From NCBI GenBank assembly GCA_003164255.1, contig PLST01000352.1, positions 7,771 through 21,552 on the forward strand: DNA of 13,782 nt, read 5' to 3'. The DNA comes from Acidobacteriaceae bacterium. Lineage in GTDB: Bacteria > Acidobacteriota > Terriglobia > Terriglobales > Acidobacteriaceae. Below the pieces are notes generated by a model. That model ran no database searches. It saw only the letters and a program-made list of their open reading frames with translations, and had not been told where the DNA came from. Numbering within the stretch: position 1 is the stretch's first letter; every line of letters begins with the position of its first letter. Positions 1 to 6,862 of the stretch are shown piece by piece. The translations under genes and the position numbers were made by a program.

Positions 1-882
1 CCGCCCACGCGCACGCCGGAGTTTCAGCAGTTTGTTGACGCTACAGGGATTGACTGGGAGCGCGACCTCGACGAAGTAGCCATCTCTCTGCACCGCATGC
101 CCGATCCCGATGGGCCGAACGGTCCTGTCGCTTATTCCATGGTCCTGGTGGGCAAACTGACAGGAGCGAAGCTCAACAGCTGGCTTGATGCCCACGCCAC
201 CTCGCGCGAAATCTACGACGGACACACGATCTACAACATTCCGTCCCAGGCGCGCACGGTCCGCGTAACGCAAATCGGCTACGACATGCTCGCCTTGTCA
301 AACACGCCCACGACCGAGCAGATTCACTCCATCATCGATCGGCATCGCACCGCGGCGCTGCCTTTCGCGGGCTCGTCCCTGCTGGCCCAGCACTACCACG
401 ATGTTCCCCTGCTTTCGCTCGCCTGGGGCCTGGGCCAAATCGGCCTGCCGTTTTCTGAGAGCGGCGCCATCAGCATCTTCGGGCTCGAGTTGCCGATCCA
501 GGCCGACTCGACCATCATTGCCAGCATTCGCTGGACCGGCTCGCTGCACCTGCGTATAGAGGAAATCGCGCCCAGCGAGGAAAAGGCAGCCGGCCAGGCC
601 GCGGCCCTCGCTACTCTTGTAACCATGGCCCGCGGATTTACCGTGCCCCTCGGCAACAACCCTGCAAACAACGGGCTCAAGGAGCTGCTCAAGACCACCG
701 AGGTGACGCAAAAACAAGACCGCGTGGTCGTCACTGCCTCGCTGCCGTCGAATGCGCTCGCGAATCTGGCCCAAGGTGCGAGCTCTGACACGAGCCCCGG
801 TGCGAATCTTGACAAGAATTCGCCGTCGAACGCGCAGACGCCGCCTCCGGCAACCGGAACTGGGGCCGATGCTTCAAAATAA
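1..882 (+). CDS. C-terminal part of an unrecognised conserved protein (5' end outside window)
   Basis: The frame is open from the first base of the window, so the true start lies upstream; an in-frame ATG at 97 is most likely internal, because typical coding sequence (FQQFVDATGIDW...) precedes it. The visible part is 293 residues and ends in TAA at 880-882. It has mixed alpha/beta character, no cysteine-rich motif and no membrane segment. The last ~45 residues are a low-complexity Ser/Ala/Pro/Asn/Thr tail (from about QGASSDTSPG). The pattern of a 'D-x-x-RDLDEVAISL' segment followed by 'YSMVLVGKLTGAKLNSWL' resembles conserved proteins of unknown function seen in acidobacteria; that is a recollection of style, not a family assignment. 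It converges on the minus-strand array, 37 bp away. I do not recognise a function. Confidence 0.8.
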   Translation, partial: PPTRTPEFQQFVDATGIDWERDLDEVAISLHRMPDPDGPNGPVAYSMVLVGKLTGAKLNSWLDAHATSREIYDGHTIYNIPSQARTVRVTQIGYDMLALSNTPTTEQIHSIIDRHRTAALPFAGSSLLAQHYHDVPLLSLAWGLGQIGLPFSESGAISIFGLELPIQADSTIIASIRWTGSLHLRIEEIAPSEEKAAGQAAALATLVTMARGFTVPLGNNPANNGLKELLKTTEVTQKQDRVVVTASLPSNALANLAQGASSDTSPGANLDKNSPSNAQTPPPATGTGADASK

Positions 883-888
883 GTCGAG

Positions 889-911
889 CAGGGTTCCGGC
901 TGCCGGCCCTG
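889..911. terminator. Hairpin between convergent genes, possible bidirectional terminator
   Basis: CAGGG (889-893) pairs with CCCTG (907-911), and CCGGC (896-900) pairs with GCCGG (902-906), with a two-base bulge and a very short loop. It fills the 37-bp gap between the convergent stops at 882 and 920. Read on the minus strand it is followed by CTCGACTTATTTT, a weak and delayed T-tract; on the plus strand there is no T-tract. It therefore better suits the end of the minus-strand array, but is not a textbook terminator. Confidence 0.4.
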
Positions 912-919
912 TATACGCT

Positions 920-1564
920 CTACTGGATCGCCACCGTAAACCCGGTGAATATGAGTGTGCTCGCACTCGTGTCTGAAGAAAGGGCGTCGAAGCCCACCAG
1001 GCCGCCGCCAGCAGGCGGTGTCCCGGTCAACGTCCCCACCTGCTGATCGTTGATAAACAGCATCGCCTGTGTGCCCTTGGTCTGAACGCGGACGGAGTTC
1101 GCCGCCCCGGCCACTTTCTGAACTGCATTGCTCGCTGTCCACGGAATCGCAGTTGCCCAACTCGTGCTACCCGGCACCATTTGCAGAACGGCAAAGCTCC
1201 CCTTCGCGGGCGACGCGAAGAATGCGTAGTACGAAGTGTAGTCCTTGGCCCAGAAAATCACTCCCCCATCCTGATCCTCAAACTTGTCTGTCGCCAACGT
1301 ATTGAAAGTGGTGCAAACGGACGCGTCGCCGTACTGGTCAGTGAAGTAGATGAGGCCGCGCCCAATATTCGGATTCGCTAGCGTAACAGTGGCGTTGCCG
1401 CCGGCTACGCTCACCGAGGTAGCGCCATTGGGGGCAACATTCAAATTGGCGTTGGCCGCAGTGAACGTATCCTGAAACACCACCGTTCCAGGACAAGTGG
1501 CCGCCGCGGCCTGCAATGCTGAAAACACTCCCATGATCGTCATGCAAAAAACCAACTTGCCCAT
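920..1564 (-). CDS. Secreted DUF1080/ConA-like paralog 1 (last gene of the array)
   Basis: A 214-residue protein. The ATG at 1564 is chosen over an in-frame ATG 12 codons upstream for three reasons: AGGAGA lies just upstream, the protein then begins with a clean signal peptide (MGKLVFCMTI, hydrophobic core, cut near QAAA), and its cysteines fall at residues 24 and 84 as in the four sister proteins. The mature part begins ATCPGTVVFQDTF and has the alternating beta-strand pattern of concanavalin-A-like folds; the 'GG-IFW...YYAFF...' and 'LFINDQQVGT' blocks resemble the DUF1080/laminin-G type. It is the most diverged in the FW block (KFEDQDGGVIFW) and at the C-terminus (FTGFTVAIQ). It is presumably periplasmic or extracellular, with a likely Cys24-Cys84 disulfide. 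Function unknown: carbohydrate binding is a guess from fold, and no catalytic motif is evident. Confidence 0.85.
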   Translation of the reverse strand: MGKLVFCMTIMGVFSALQAAAATCPGTVVFQDTFTAANANLNVAPNGATSVSVAGGNATVTLANPNIGRGLIYFTDQYGDASVCTTFNTLATDKFEDQDGGVIFWAKDYTSYYAFFASPAKGSFAVLQMVPGSTSWATAIPWTASNAVQKVAGAANSVRVQTKGTQAMLFINDQQVGTLTGTPPAGGGLVGFDALSSDTSASTLIFTGFTVAIQ

Positions 1565-1665
1565 CGTGCGTCTCCTGTTCTTCCCGCATCCGGCTGCCAA
1601 TTCCGTGCCGGGCGTTCAAGACTTTGGGGAATGCGCGAGCCGTTTCTTGCTCCCCCGCGCAGCAT

Positions 1666-2301
1666 TTACGGAACGGCGATCTGGAAATCCGTGAAGTCCA
1701 TCGGCTCTGCGCTCGTCGTCGATGTCTCCGAGTAGATTCCCACGTTGCCTCCGCCCGACGGCGCGACGCCCGTGATCGTGCCCACCTGCGTGCCGTTCAC
1801 GTAGAAGGTTGCCAGGTTTCCCTTCGTCGTCACCTGCAGGTTATTGCTTACGCCCACGCCCTTCGCAACCGCGGCATTGGCCTGTTTTGCAAAAAGAGTG
1901 GTAAAGCTGCCGTTGTTGTTGGAGCCCACATAGAACTGCCCATCGACCGTTACTTCGAACAGATAGTAGGTCCCCGGGCCGATCCCCCAGAATGTGATGC
2001 CGGCTGCTTCATTCTCAGCCTTCGCGGTGGCCGGCGCACTCACGGTTGCGCACAAACTCAAATCGCCATACTGGTTGACCGTGTATTGAAGACTCTGTCC
2101 AAGCCCCGCCCCCGTAAAATTGAAGTCGGCTTTGCCGCCACCCATTGTCACTTTGACGGTCGGACCCGTCGTCGTATTCCAGCCGGGGCCCTGTGTCGCA
2201 AACGTGTCGTGGTAGGTCACATTGCCGGGGCAAGTGGCTGCTGCCGCCGGCAACACTGAAATCAGGCTGAACAGGATTGCTGTTTGAAATCCATTGCGCA
2301 T
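1666..2301 (-). CDS. Secreted DUF1080/ConA-like paralog 2
   Basis: A 211-residue protein. The start at ATG 2301 is supported by AGGGAAA shortly upstream, the signal peptide MRNGFQTAILFSLISVLPAA, and the match to the other four members (Cys24 and Cys84). An in-frame extension 53 codons upstream exists but would bury the signal peptide. This copy differs most in composition: it is rich in Gly, Asn and Thr, has NEAAGITFW instead of AEDQTAGIxFW, and has YVNGTQVGTITG instead of FINDQQVGTFTG. Its 'GTYYLFEVTVDGQFYVG' segment is the one most like canonical DUF1080 sequences (aromatic pair, strand, turn, GQF). It lies behind the longest gap in the array (127 bp), which contains a hairpin. Function unknown; secreted, possibly ligand-binding. 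Confidence 0.87.
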   Translation of the reverse strand: MRNGFQTAILFSLISVLPAAAATCPGNVTYHDTFATQGPGWNTTTGPTVKVTMGGGKADFNFTGAGLGQSLQYTVNQYGDLSLCATVSAPATAKAENEAAGITFWGIGPGTYYLFEVTVDGQFYVGSNNNGSFTTLFAKQANAAVAKGVGVSNNLQVTTKGNLATFYVNGTQVGTITGVAPSGGGNVGIYSETSTTSAEPMDFTDFQIAVP

Positions 2302-2352
2302 TGGTTGTTTCCCTTTCCCGCGCTGGCCGCTTGTTATGCCCCGGCGCGATTC

Positions 2353-2397
2353 AAAAAAACATTCAATTTCTGGGCGGGAAGAGCATCCTGCCCGCCC
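2353..2397 (-). terminator. Hairpin plus T-tract inside the array (candidate attenuator/partial terminator)
   Basis: On the minus strand a perfect 7-bp stem, GGGCGGG (2397-2391) with CCCGCCC (2378-2372), closes a 12-nt loop. Twelve bases further downstream come seven consecutive T (2359-2353). The structure lies between the stop of paralog 3 (2429) and the start of paralog 2 (2301), so it could reduce read-through into the last two genes or stabilise the upstream mRNA. The T-tract is too far from the stem for a classical intrinsic terminator, hence the modest confidence. Confidence 0.35.
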
Positions 2398-2428
2398 TCG
2401 CACTCCATCAATCGTTAAGCCGCCGCCC

Positions 2429-3067
2429 TCACGGAATCGAAACCGAGAAATCGGAAACATCCATCGTCTGCGGGCTGGTGTTCGACGAAGAAAGAATGAA
2501 GCCCGTCAGCCCTCCACCCGGTGGCGGCGTATCGGTAAACGTCCCCACCTGCTGGCCGTTGATGAAAAACGTGGCCACGCCGCCCACCGTTTGCGCGCGC
2601 AGCACATTCGTCACGCCCACTCCTTTTTGAATCGCGTCGCTCGGCTCCCAGGGCAGCGGAACGTCCCAGTCTCCGGGCGCATTCTGGTGCGCGACGATGA
2701 ACTGGCCGTTCACCGAAACCTCAAAGCAGTAGTAATTGGTGCTGCTCACAGCCCAGAAAATCACCCCCGCAGCCTGGTCTTCCGCTTTGTCCGTAGCCGG
2801 CGCGCTCACCGTTGCGCACACGCTCACGTCGCCAAACTGCGCGGCCATGTATTGCATGGGAATGCTGATGCCTGGCTTCTGAAAGTTTGCCTCGGCCTTG
2901 CCGCCGCTGATTGTCAGCGAAAAGTCCACGGGCTTCACGCTCCTGTATGCGGCATTGGGCGCAGCGAATGCGTCCTGGAATGCGACAATTCCCGGACAGG
3001 TGGCCGCCATCGCCGGTAGCACTCCGAAGATTGCCATCGCCAATGCTGTTGCCGTTGCACTCCGCAC
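2429..3067 (-). CDS. Secreted DUF1080/ConA-like paralog 3 (GTG start)
   Basis: A 212-residue protein starting with GTG at 3067. The start is backed by AGGAAAGGGA a few bases upstream, by the signal peptide (MRSATATALAMAIFGVLPAM, cut before AATCPG) and by Cys24/Cys84 alignment with the other members. Core blocks are DKAEDQAAGVIFW, NYYCFEVSVNGQFIV, FFINGQQVGTFTDT and PPPGGGLTGF. There is an additional cysteine in the YYCF strand (residue 114) with no counterpart in the sister copies. The mature protein should be exported and beta-rich; no enzyme signature is visible. It is 59 bp behind paralog 4, consistent with cotranscription. Confidence 0.87.
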   Translation of the reverse strand: MRSATATALAMAIFGVLPAMAATCPGIVAFQDAFAAPNAAYRSVKPVDFSLTISGGKAEANFQKPGISIPMQYMAAQFGDVSVCATVSAPATDKAEDQAAGVIFWAVSSTNYYCFEVSVNGQFIVAHQNAPGDWDVPLPWEPSDAIQKGVGVTNVLRAQTVGGVATFFINGQQVGTFTDTPPPGGGLTGFILSSSNTSPQTMDVSDFSVSIP

Positions 3068-3126
3068 TTTTCAGTTCCCTTTCCTGCTACCTCGGCGTCA
3101 AGCTCTCGAATCTGAAACTTTCCCCC

Positions 3127-3765
3127 TTACGGCGTTGCCACGGTAAGTCCTGAAACGTCCCAGGTGGACAAGCTGGTGACGGACGACGACGCATAGAATC
3201 CCACGAGGCCGCCTCCCGGCGGCGGAGTTCCGGTCGCTGTGCCCACCTGCTGATCGTTGACGAACACTGTAGCCACATTGCCCCGGGTCTGCACGCGAAG
3301 CGTGTTGCTCGCTCCCGTCCCTGTCGCTACGGCGGCATTCACCGCCCATGGAACTGGGTGCGTATAAGCGCCCCCATTTACCTGCTGGCCCACCGCGACC
3401 TGGCCGTTTACCGTAATTTCAAGGATGTAGAAGTTGTTGTCGTCGGTCGCCCAGAAAACAATCCCCGCGGTCTGGTCTTCAGCCTTGTCCGTCGATGGCG
3501 TCGCAAACGTGAGACAAACGTTCACGTCTCCGTACGGGGCGCCGCGATACTCACCCATGCGCGCCATTCCCTGCTTCAGAAAGACCACTTCAGCCTTGCC
3601 GTCTTTAACGGTCACCGTGCTCTCTGGTGCGGGAGCGACATTGAGGGCCGGGTTCGGCGTCGTGTAAGCATCCTGAAACACGACCGTTCCAGGACAGGTT
3701 GCGGCCATTGCCGGCAATGCCGACACCAGCCCTGCCATCAGTACTGTTGCCCTTCTCATTCGCAT
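3127..3765 (-). CDS. Secreted DUF1080/ConA-like paralog 4
   Basis: A 212-residue protein. The frame stays open far upstream through the neighbouring gene, but ATG 3765 is the right start: GGGGAG lies 6 nt before it, the signal peptide MRMRRATVLMAGLVSALPAM follows, and Cys24 and Cys84 match the family. Near-consensus blocks are ATCPGTVVFQDAY, YGDVNVCLTF, DKAEDQTAGIVFW, NFYILEITVNGQVAVG, VNDQQVGTATG and PPPGGGLVGFY. Together with paralog 5 it seems closest to the family consensus (shared VCLT, EDQTAGI and TWDVS). Likely exported, with one disulfide. The DUF1080 (3-keto-disaccharide hydrolase-like) or LamG-like fold is inferred from strand pattern; whether it binds or cleaves a sugar cannot be told. 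Confidence 0.88.
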   Translation of the reverse strand: MRMRRATVLMAGLVSALPAMAATCPGTVVFQDAYTTPNPALNVAPAPESTVTVKDGKAEVVFLKQGMARMGEYRGAPYGDVNVCLTFATPSTDKAEDQTAGIVFWATDDNNFYILEITVNGQVAVGQQVNGGAYTHPVPWAVNAAVATGTGASNTLRVQTRGNVATVFVNDQQVGTATGTPPPGGGLVGFYASSSVTSLSTWDVSGLTVATP

Positions 3766-3818
3766 CGTCACTCCCCTCTCCTCTCGCTTGCTGGCACCGG
3801 GATTGAACCGGTTTTCTG

Positions 3819-4457
3819 TCAAGGCTTGGTCACGGTCAAATCCGAGACATCCCACGTATCCGCGGTCTTGGATGAGCTCCCGGTAAAGAAGCCCACCTGA
3901 CTTGTCGCAGCAGGAGGAGTACCCGTGAACGTTCCCACCTGTTGATCGTTGATGAAAAGCGTTGCCGTGTTTCCCGCAGTCTGAACGCGCAGCGTATTCG
4001 CTACGCCCACTCCCATTTTTGTTGCCGCGCTGGCTTGCCACGGCACGGCGAACGTCCAGGTTCCGTTCAGCGAGAGCTCGGAAACGCAAAATGCACCGTT
4101 CACCTGAACCTCGAAGACGTAGAAGTTGTTCAGGTCTGACGCCCAGAAAATGATCCCTGCGGTCTGGTCTTCCGCCTTGTCGCTCGCCAGCGGGCTTACC
4201 GTCAGACACACATTTCCATCGCCATATTGGGTCCCCTGGTACTCCATCGCGCGCCCCATCGGCGCCTTCAGAAAGGTGATCTCGGCCTTGCCTCCCTGCA
4301 CGGTCACCTTGCTGCCCTCCGTCGTCTCCGCGTTGAGCGTCGGGTTCAGCGTAGTGAAGTCATCGTGAAACACCACCGTCCCCGGACACGTTACGGCCAG
4401 CGCCGGCACCACGGCGAACAATCCAAGAATTACTGCGATTGCAACTACATTGCGCAT
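3819..4457 (-). CDS. Secreted DUF1080/ConA-like paralog 5 (first gene of the array)
   Basis: A 212-residue protein. ATG 4457 is preferred over an ATG 27 codons upstream because GGAG lies 7-8 nt before it, the signal peptide (MRNVVAIAVILGLFAVVPAL, cut before VTCPG) begins there, and Cys24/Cys84 fall in register. Core blocks are TCPGTVVFHDDF, YGDGNVCLTV, DKAEDQTAGIIFW, NFYVFEVQVNG, LFINDQQVGTFTG and TWDVSDLTV. It has one extra cysteine (residue 124) after the NGAF turn, and lacks the PPPGGG loop found in paralogs 3 and 4 (PPAATSQVGFF instead). It is promoter-proximal, with a sigma70-like promoter candidate about 50-80 bp upstream. Function unknown; exported, beta-rich, possibly saccharide-binding. 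Confidence 0.88.
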   Translation of the reverse strand: MRNVVAIAVILGLFAVVPALAVTCPGTVVFHDDFTTLNPTLNAETTEGSKVTVQGGKAEITFLKAPMGRAMEYQGTQYGDGNVCLTVSPLASDKAEDQTAGIIFWASDLNNFYVFEVQVNGAFCVSELSLNGTWTFAVPWQASAATKMGVGVANTLRVQTAGNTATLFINDQQVGTFTGTPPAATSQVGFFTGSSSKTADTWDVSDLTVTKP

Positions 4458-4508
4458 GGGGAATCTCCATTTCTCGCGCAACTCGCTTTCGGCCGCGCTT
4501 GCTCGTCC

Positions 4509-4538
4509 TTTACAGTCGACCAACATTCTGGCTGGCAA
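4509..4538 (-). promoter_or_regulatory. Candidate sigma70 promoter of the five-gene array
   Basis: On the minus strand TTGCCA (4538-4533, 5 of 6 to TTGACA) is separated by 18 bp from TGTAAA (4514-4509, 4 of 6 to TATAAT). A transcript starting near 4502 would have a leader of about 45 nt before the ATG at 4457. Position and strand fit the first gene of the array. This is pattern matching only. Confidence 0.45.
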
Positions 4539-4626
4539 CTGCGCACCGGCTGGTGGGCAGCCGCACAGGTTTGAATCAAGTCTTGTTTGGGCCGCTCTCC
4601 AGAGGGAATTAGGAGAGTTGGGAAGA

Positions 4627-4654
4627 TTGACCTCTCAAGCTACGTAACGATACC
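4627..4654 (+). promoter_or_regulatory. Weak candidate promoter in the 4458-4867 divergent intergenic region
   Basis: The 410 bp between the divergent starts at 4457 and 4868 hold no convincing gene. On the plus strand TTGACC (4627-4632) is followed after 16 bp by GATACC (4649-4654), which is only 3 of 6 to the -10 consensus. If used, it would give a leader of roughly 200 nt ahead of the gene at 4868. Just upstream lies a small inverted repeat, CTCTCC (4595-4600) with GGAGAG (4612-4617). Neither is strong. Confidence 0.22.
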
Positions 4655-4856
4655 TTGAAACCGGCACGCCCTTCAATGAATTCTTTGCTTGAATGGTCTT
4701 TGCCGGGCGACTTCAAACGAGCGCCCCGTTTCCCCAGCAGCCGGAAGGGACCCAAAAGCGCGGGAGCCCGGCTGAGTTCGCGGTGCAATTTCAGAACTGG
4801 TGCTCCAAACTGCCGGAAGCTCTTTTGCCGTTTGCACTTCCCTTCGATCGAGTCAA

Positions 4857-4863
4857 AAGGAGG
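4857..4863 (+). promoter_or_regulatory. Strong Shine-Dalgarno AAGGAGG deciding the start at 4868
   Basis: A full AAGGAGG lies 4 nt before the ATG at 4868. It settles the start against a TTG 71 codons upstream in the same open frame, which lacks both a ribosome binding site and a signal peptide. Confidence 0.8.
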
Positions 4864-4867
4864 TCCC

Positions 4868-6802
4868 ATGCAGCCGTCCTGCTCCAATCGCTTTGCCTAT
4901 CTTGTGTGTACCGCCGGCTTCTGCCTTTTCCTGGCCAGCGCCGTCGCCCGTGCCCAGGACATCAAGCTCAACGTCACGTACATCTGCAACGGCGAGCGCG
5001 AATACGTTGAGAGCTGCAACATCCGCGACACCTCTGACGCATCCACCTGCCAGGTCGCCCATCCTGACCGCCCCCAGCATAACGGCTTCATGGCCTACAC
5101 CTCTGAAACCCGCGGCGCGCTTAAAAAGCTGCTGCCCACCTGCACCCAGCCCACGGCGCAGGAGCTTGCCAAAGCGGACGCCTTCCAGAAGAAGCAGCAG
5201 GAGATTCTGCAACAGAACACGCTGAAGGCTAATCCGCAAATGACGCAGCAGGCAGCACGGCCCACCGCGCAAAATCAGCCTGCCGCGGGCTACGCCACGC
5301 CTGCGCCGCCCAAAAATGCTGAAGAACGCGAGATGCGCCGTTGCGTTTCCTCCGGCCGATTGGCTTCGAGCTGCACCGGCAACCAGTTGCTGGGCGCATT
5401 CACGGGCATGATCTCGTCGGTGCTGGGTTCGGGTGACAGCCAAAAGAAAGCGCCTCCGTCCGTGCCGAACATGGCCGGGGTGTTTCAGGGCGCGGGGGGA
5501 TGGCGGCTCGACTTTGTTGACGGTGGCGTGCTGGTGAATTGCACGGGCCTGTCGCCCAACCAGGAAACCTACTCCGTGAGCTTCAAAACCGGACACGCCG
5601 TGCTCACGATTGCCACTACACCCAGACCTTTGGTGCTCAACATTCACGGCGATAGCATTACTGGACCGCCTGGCCCCGTCACCATTGACGGCGTCATCGC
5701 CGCCGGCTACGTTGGCGGAGCCCAGGGCACGGGAGCAGCCTACAAGGACTCGGCCGGCAACCTCTACGATGCGAACAAGAATCAAATCGCCGGGAACGCC
5801 AACGCCGGCTACACCAGATTTGCGCCCAAACGCGTCACCTGCCCGGCCATCAATCTCTCGTCAAAAGGCGCAGGAGTCGGCATCCAAACCATGCAGACCA
5901 ATCTGCTGAAGACCGCGTTCGGTGGCGACACTGGCGCGCCCACGCCTGCCGGCATCCGCATGGAGGGCATTTACGCGGCTGCTACAGGCTTCAGTCTGGA
6001 GTTCTATCCCGAATCGGTGATCCTGGGCTGCGGCCCCGATGCTGCCCGCGCTTATCCCTACACCGTTTCTGATGAGGGCTCACCCATCATCAAGATCGAC
6101 GCCGCTGACCACCCGCTCTCGCTGGCCATTCGGCCAGACGGATCGCTCGACCCAGGCAGCTCCGCGGCTTACCAGGTGCATGGCCGCATCGTGATCGGCC
6201 AGGACGACAACGACGACTTCACCTTCGCGCCCATGGAGCTTGTCTGCAATCTCGGCTCCCTTGTGCCGAGCGCGCAAATCCCCATGACCGGAGGCTCCGC
6301 GCCCGGCATGGTAGCCGCTGCCGCATTGGGCGGCTCTGCTGCTGCAGGCGCGACCGGCACCGGCCTCGCCACTCCGCAGGCGCCACTTGGCAACGCCGTC
6401 CTCTCCATCGTTTCAGGACTTGCCGCGCAGCCGGGCACGCCCAATGCCCTCGCCGGTCATCCCTACATCCTGCTGCGCCAGACCTACGCTGATTCGCTTG
6501 CTGCCGGCGGCGTCTCCGTGCCACCCGGAGTCTCGCCATATATGTATGCCGGCCAGGCCTGCGGCACCCACACGCCCGACTGCCAAAAAATCTCTGCCGC
6601 CATTCAGGCCCAGGCGGCTTCCGCCATCCGCGCCGACGCCAATGGCAGCGCCACATTGCCCGGCGTGCTGCCGGGAACCTACTACCTGATGGTTTCAACG
6701 CGCTACAACAACCAGCCCTACGCGTGGGGTCAGCCTGTCACTCTTCACTCCGGGACCAACACGCTCAGGCTCGACCTGAGCAACGCGACACCGATCCGTT
6801 AA
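4868..6802 (+). CDS. Large secreted protein with duplicated internal domain and Cna-B-like C-terminus
   Basis: A 644-residue exported protein with a signal peptide at residues 1-29 (cut after VARA). Residues 30-95 are Cys-rich (C40, C50, C61, C92). A Gln/Ala/Pro-rich linker spans about 96-150. A short 'RRCVSSGR--SSC' helix block follows at about 157-187. Two homologous domains come next. Domain A (about 202-322) begins MAGVFQGAGGWRLDF and ends FAPKRVTC; domain B (about 365-460) begins MEGIYAAATGFSLEF and ends FAPMELVC. A Gly/Ala linker leads to a C-terminal domain (about 509-644) with 'GSATLPGVLPGTYYLMVS', the typical turn of Cna-B/carboxypeptidase-regulatory domains. No catalytic signature is seen. 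It is transcribed divergently from the five-gene array; a role at the cell surface or in the periplasm is inferred. The overall protein is not one I recognise. Confidence 0.85.
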   Translation: MQPSCSNRFAYLVCTAGFCLFLASAVARAQDIKLNVTYICNGEREYVESCNIRDTSDASTCQVAHPDRPQHNGFMAYTSETRGALKKLLPTCTQPTAQELAKADAFQKKQQEILQQNTLKANPQMTQQAARPTAQNQPAAGYATPAPPKNAEEREMRRCVSSGRLASSCTGNQLLGAFTGMISSVLGSGDSQKKAPPSVPNMAGVFQGAGGWRLDFVDGGVLVNCTGLSPNQETYSVSFKTGHAVLTIATTPRPLVLNIHGDSITGPPGPVTIDGVIAAGYVGGAQGTGAAYKDSAGNLYDANKNQIAGNANAGYTRFAPKRVTCPAINLSSKGAGVGIQTMQTNLLKTAFGGDTGAPTPAGIRMEGIYAAATGFSLEFYPESVILGCGPDAARAYPYTVSDEGSPIIKIDAADHPLSLAIRPDGSLDPGSSAAYQVHGRIVIGQDDNDDFTFAPMELVCNLGSLVPSAQIPMTGGSAPGMVAAAALGGSAAAGATGTGLATPQAPLGNAVLSIVSGLAAQPGTPNALAGHPYILLRQTYADSLAAGGVSVPPGVSPYMYAGQACGTHTPDCQKISAAIQAQAASAIRADANGSATLPGVLPGTYYLMVSTRYNNQPYAWGQPVTLHSGTNTLRLDLSNATPIR

Positions 6803-6862
6803 TTCTTCACGAACCCCTCGCGCGGGTCGTCCTGCAATGCGCACGGCGATGACGACTGCCGT

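Larger units (their letters stand above)
920..4457 (-). other. Tandem array of five paralogous secreted-protein genes
   Basis: Five consecutive minus-strand genes (4457-3819, 3765-3127, 3067-2429, 2301-1666, 1564-920) encode proteins of 212, 212, 212, 211 and 214 residues that align end to end. Shared landmarks are a signal peptide ending near residue 21, TCPG at 23-26, Cys24 and Cys84 in every copy, an 'AEDQ-AGI-FW'-type block near residues 95-105, an 'N-LRVQT-GN-ATLFIN-QQVGT' block, and a C-terminal 'D-SD-TV' strand. Gaps are 53, 59, 127 and 101 bp, with a Shine-Dalgarno-like sequence before each start. No other gene interrupts the run, so it reads as one expansion by tandem duplication and possibly one operon. 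Confidence 0.9.

Noticed and set aside
393..1160. Long minus-strand reading frame spanning the end of the first gene and the start of the array
   Set aside because: It overlaps two well-supported genes, has biased out-of-frame composition (Arg/Ser/Gly), and lacks a ribosome binding site or recognisable domain.
1624..3019. Plus-strand reading frames opposite paralogs 2 and 3 (about 1624-2259 and 2294-3019)
   Set aside because: They are antisense to the array genes, rich in Arg, His and Cys, and are explained as shadows of GC-rich codon use.
3766..4209. Upstream extension of paralog 4 in the same open frame
   Set aside because: It overlaps paralog 5 in another frame, its translation is Arg/Gly/Ser-rich with no family match, and it would bury the signal peptide.
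920..4457. Reading the cysteine near residue 24 of the array proteins as a lipoprotein lipobox
   Set aside because: The residue before Cys is Thr (ATC or VTC), not Gly/Ala/Ser, and a signal peptidase I site (AxA) precedes it; the constant second Cys at 84 fits a disulfide better.
4655..4867. N-terminal extension of the 644-residue protein from a TTG at 4655
   Set aside because: There is no ribosome binding site at 4655, the extension is basic and low in secondary structure, and a strong AAGGAGG plus a clean signal peptide mark ATG 4868.
4853..5785. 310-codon minus-strand frame opposite the 644-residue protein
   Set aside because: Gly/Arg/Val/His-rich antisense shadow with no start signal; the plus-strand gene has a signal peptide and clear domains.
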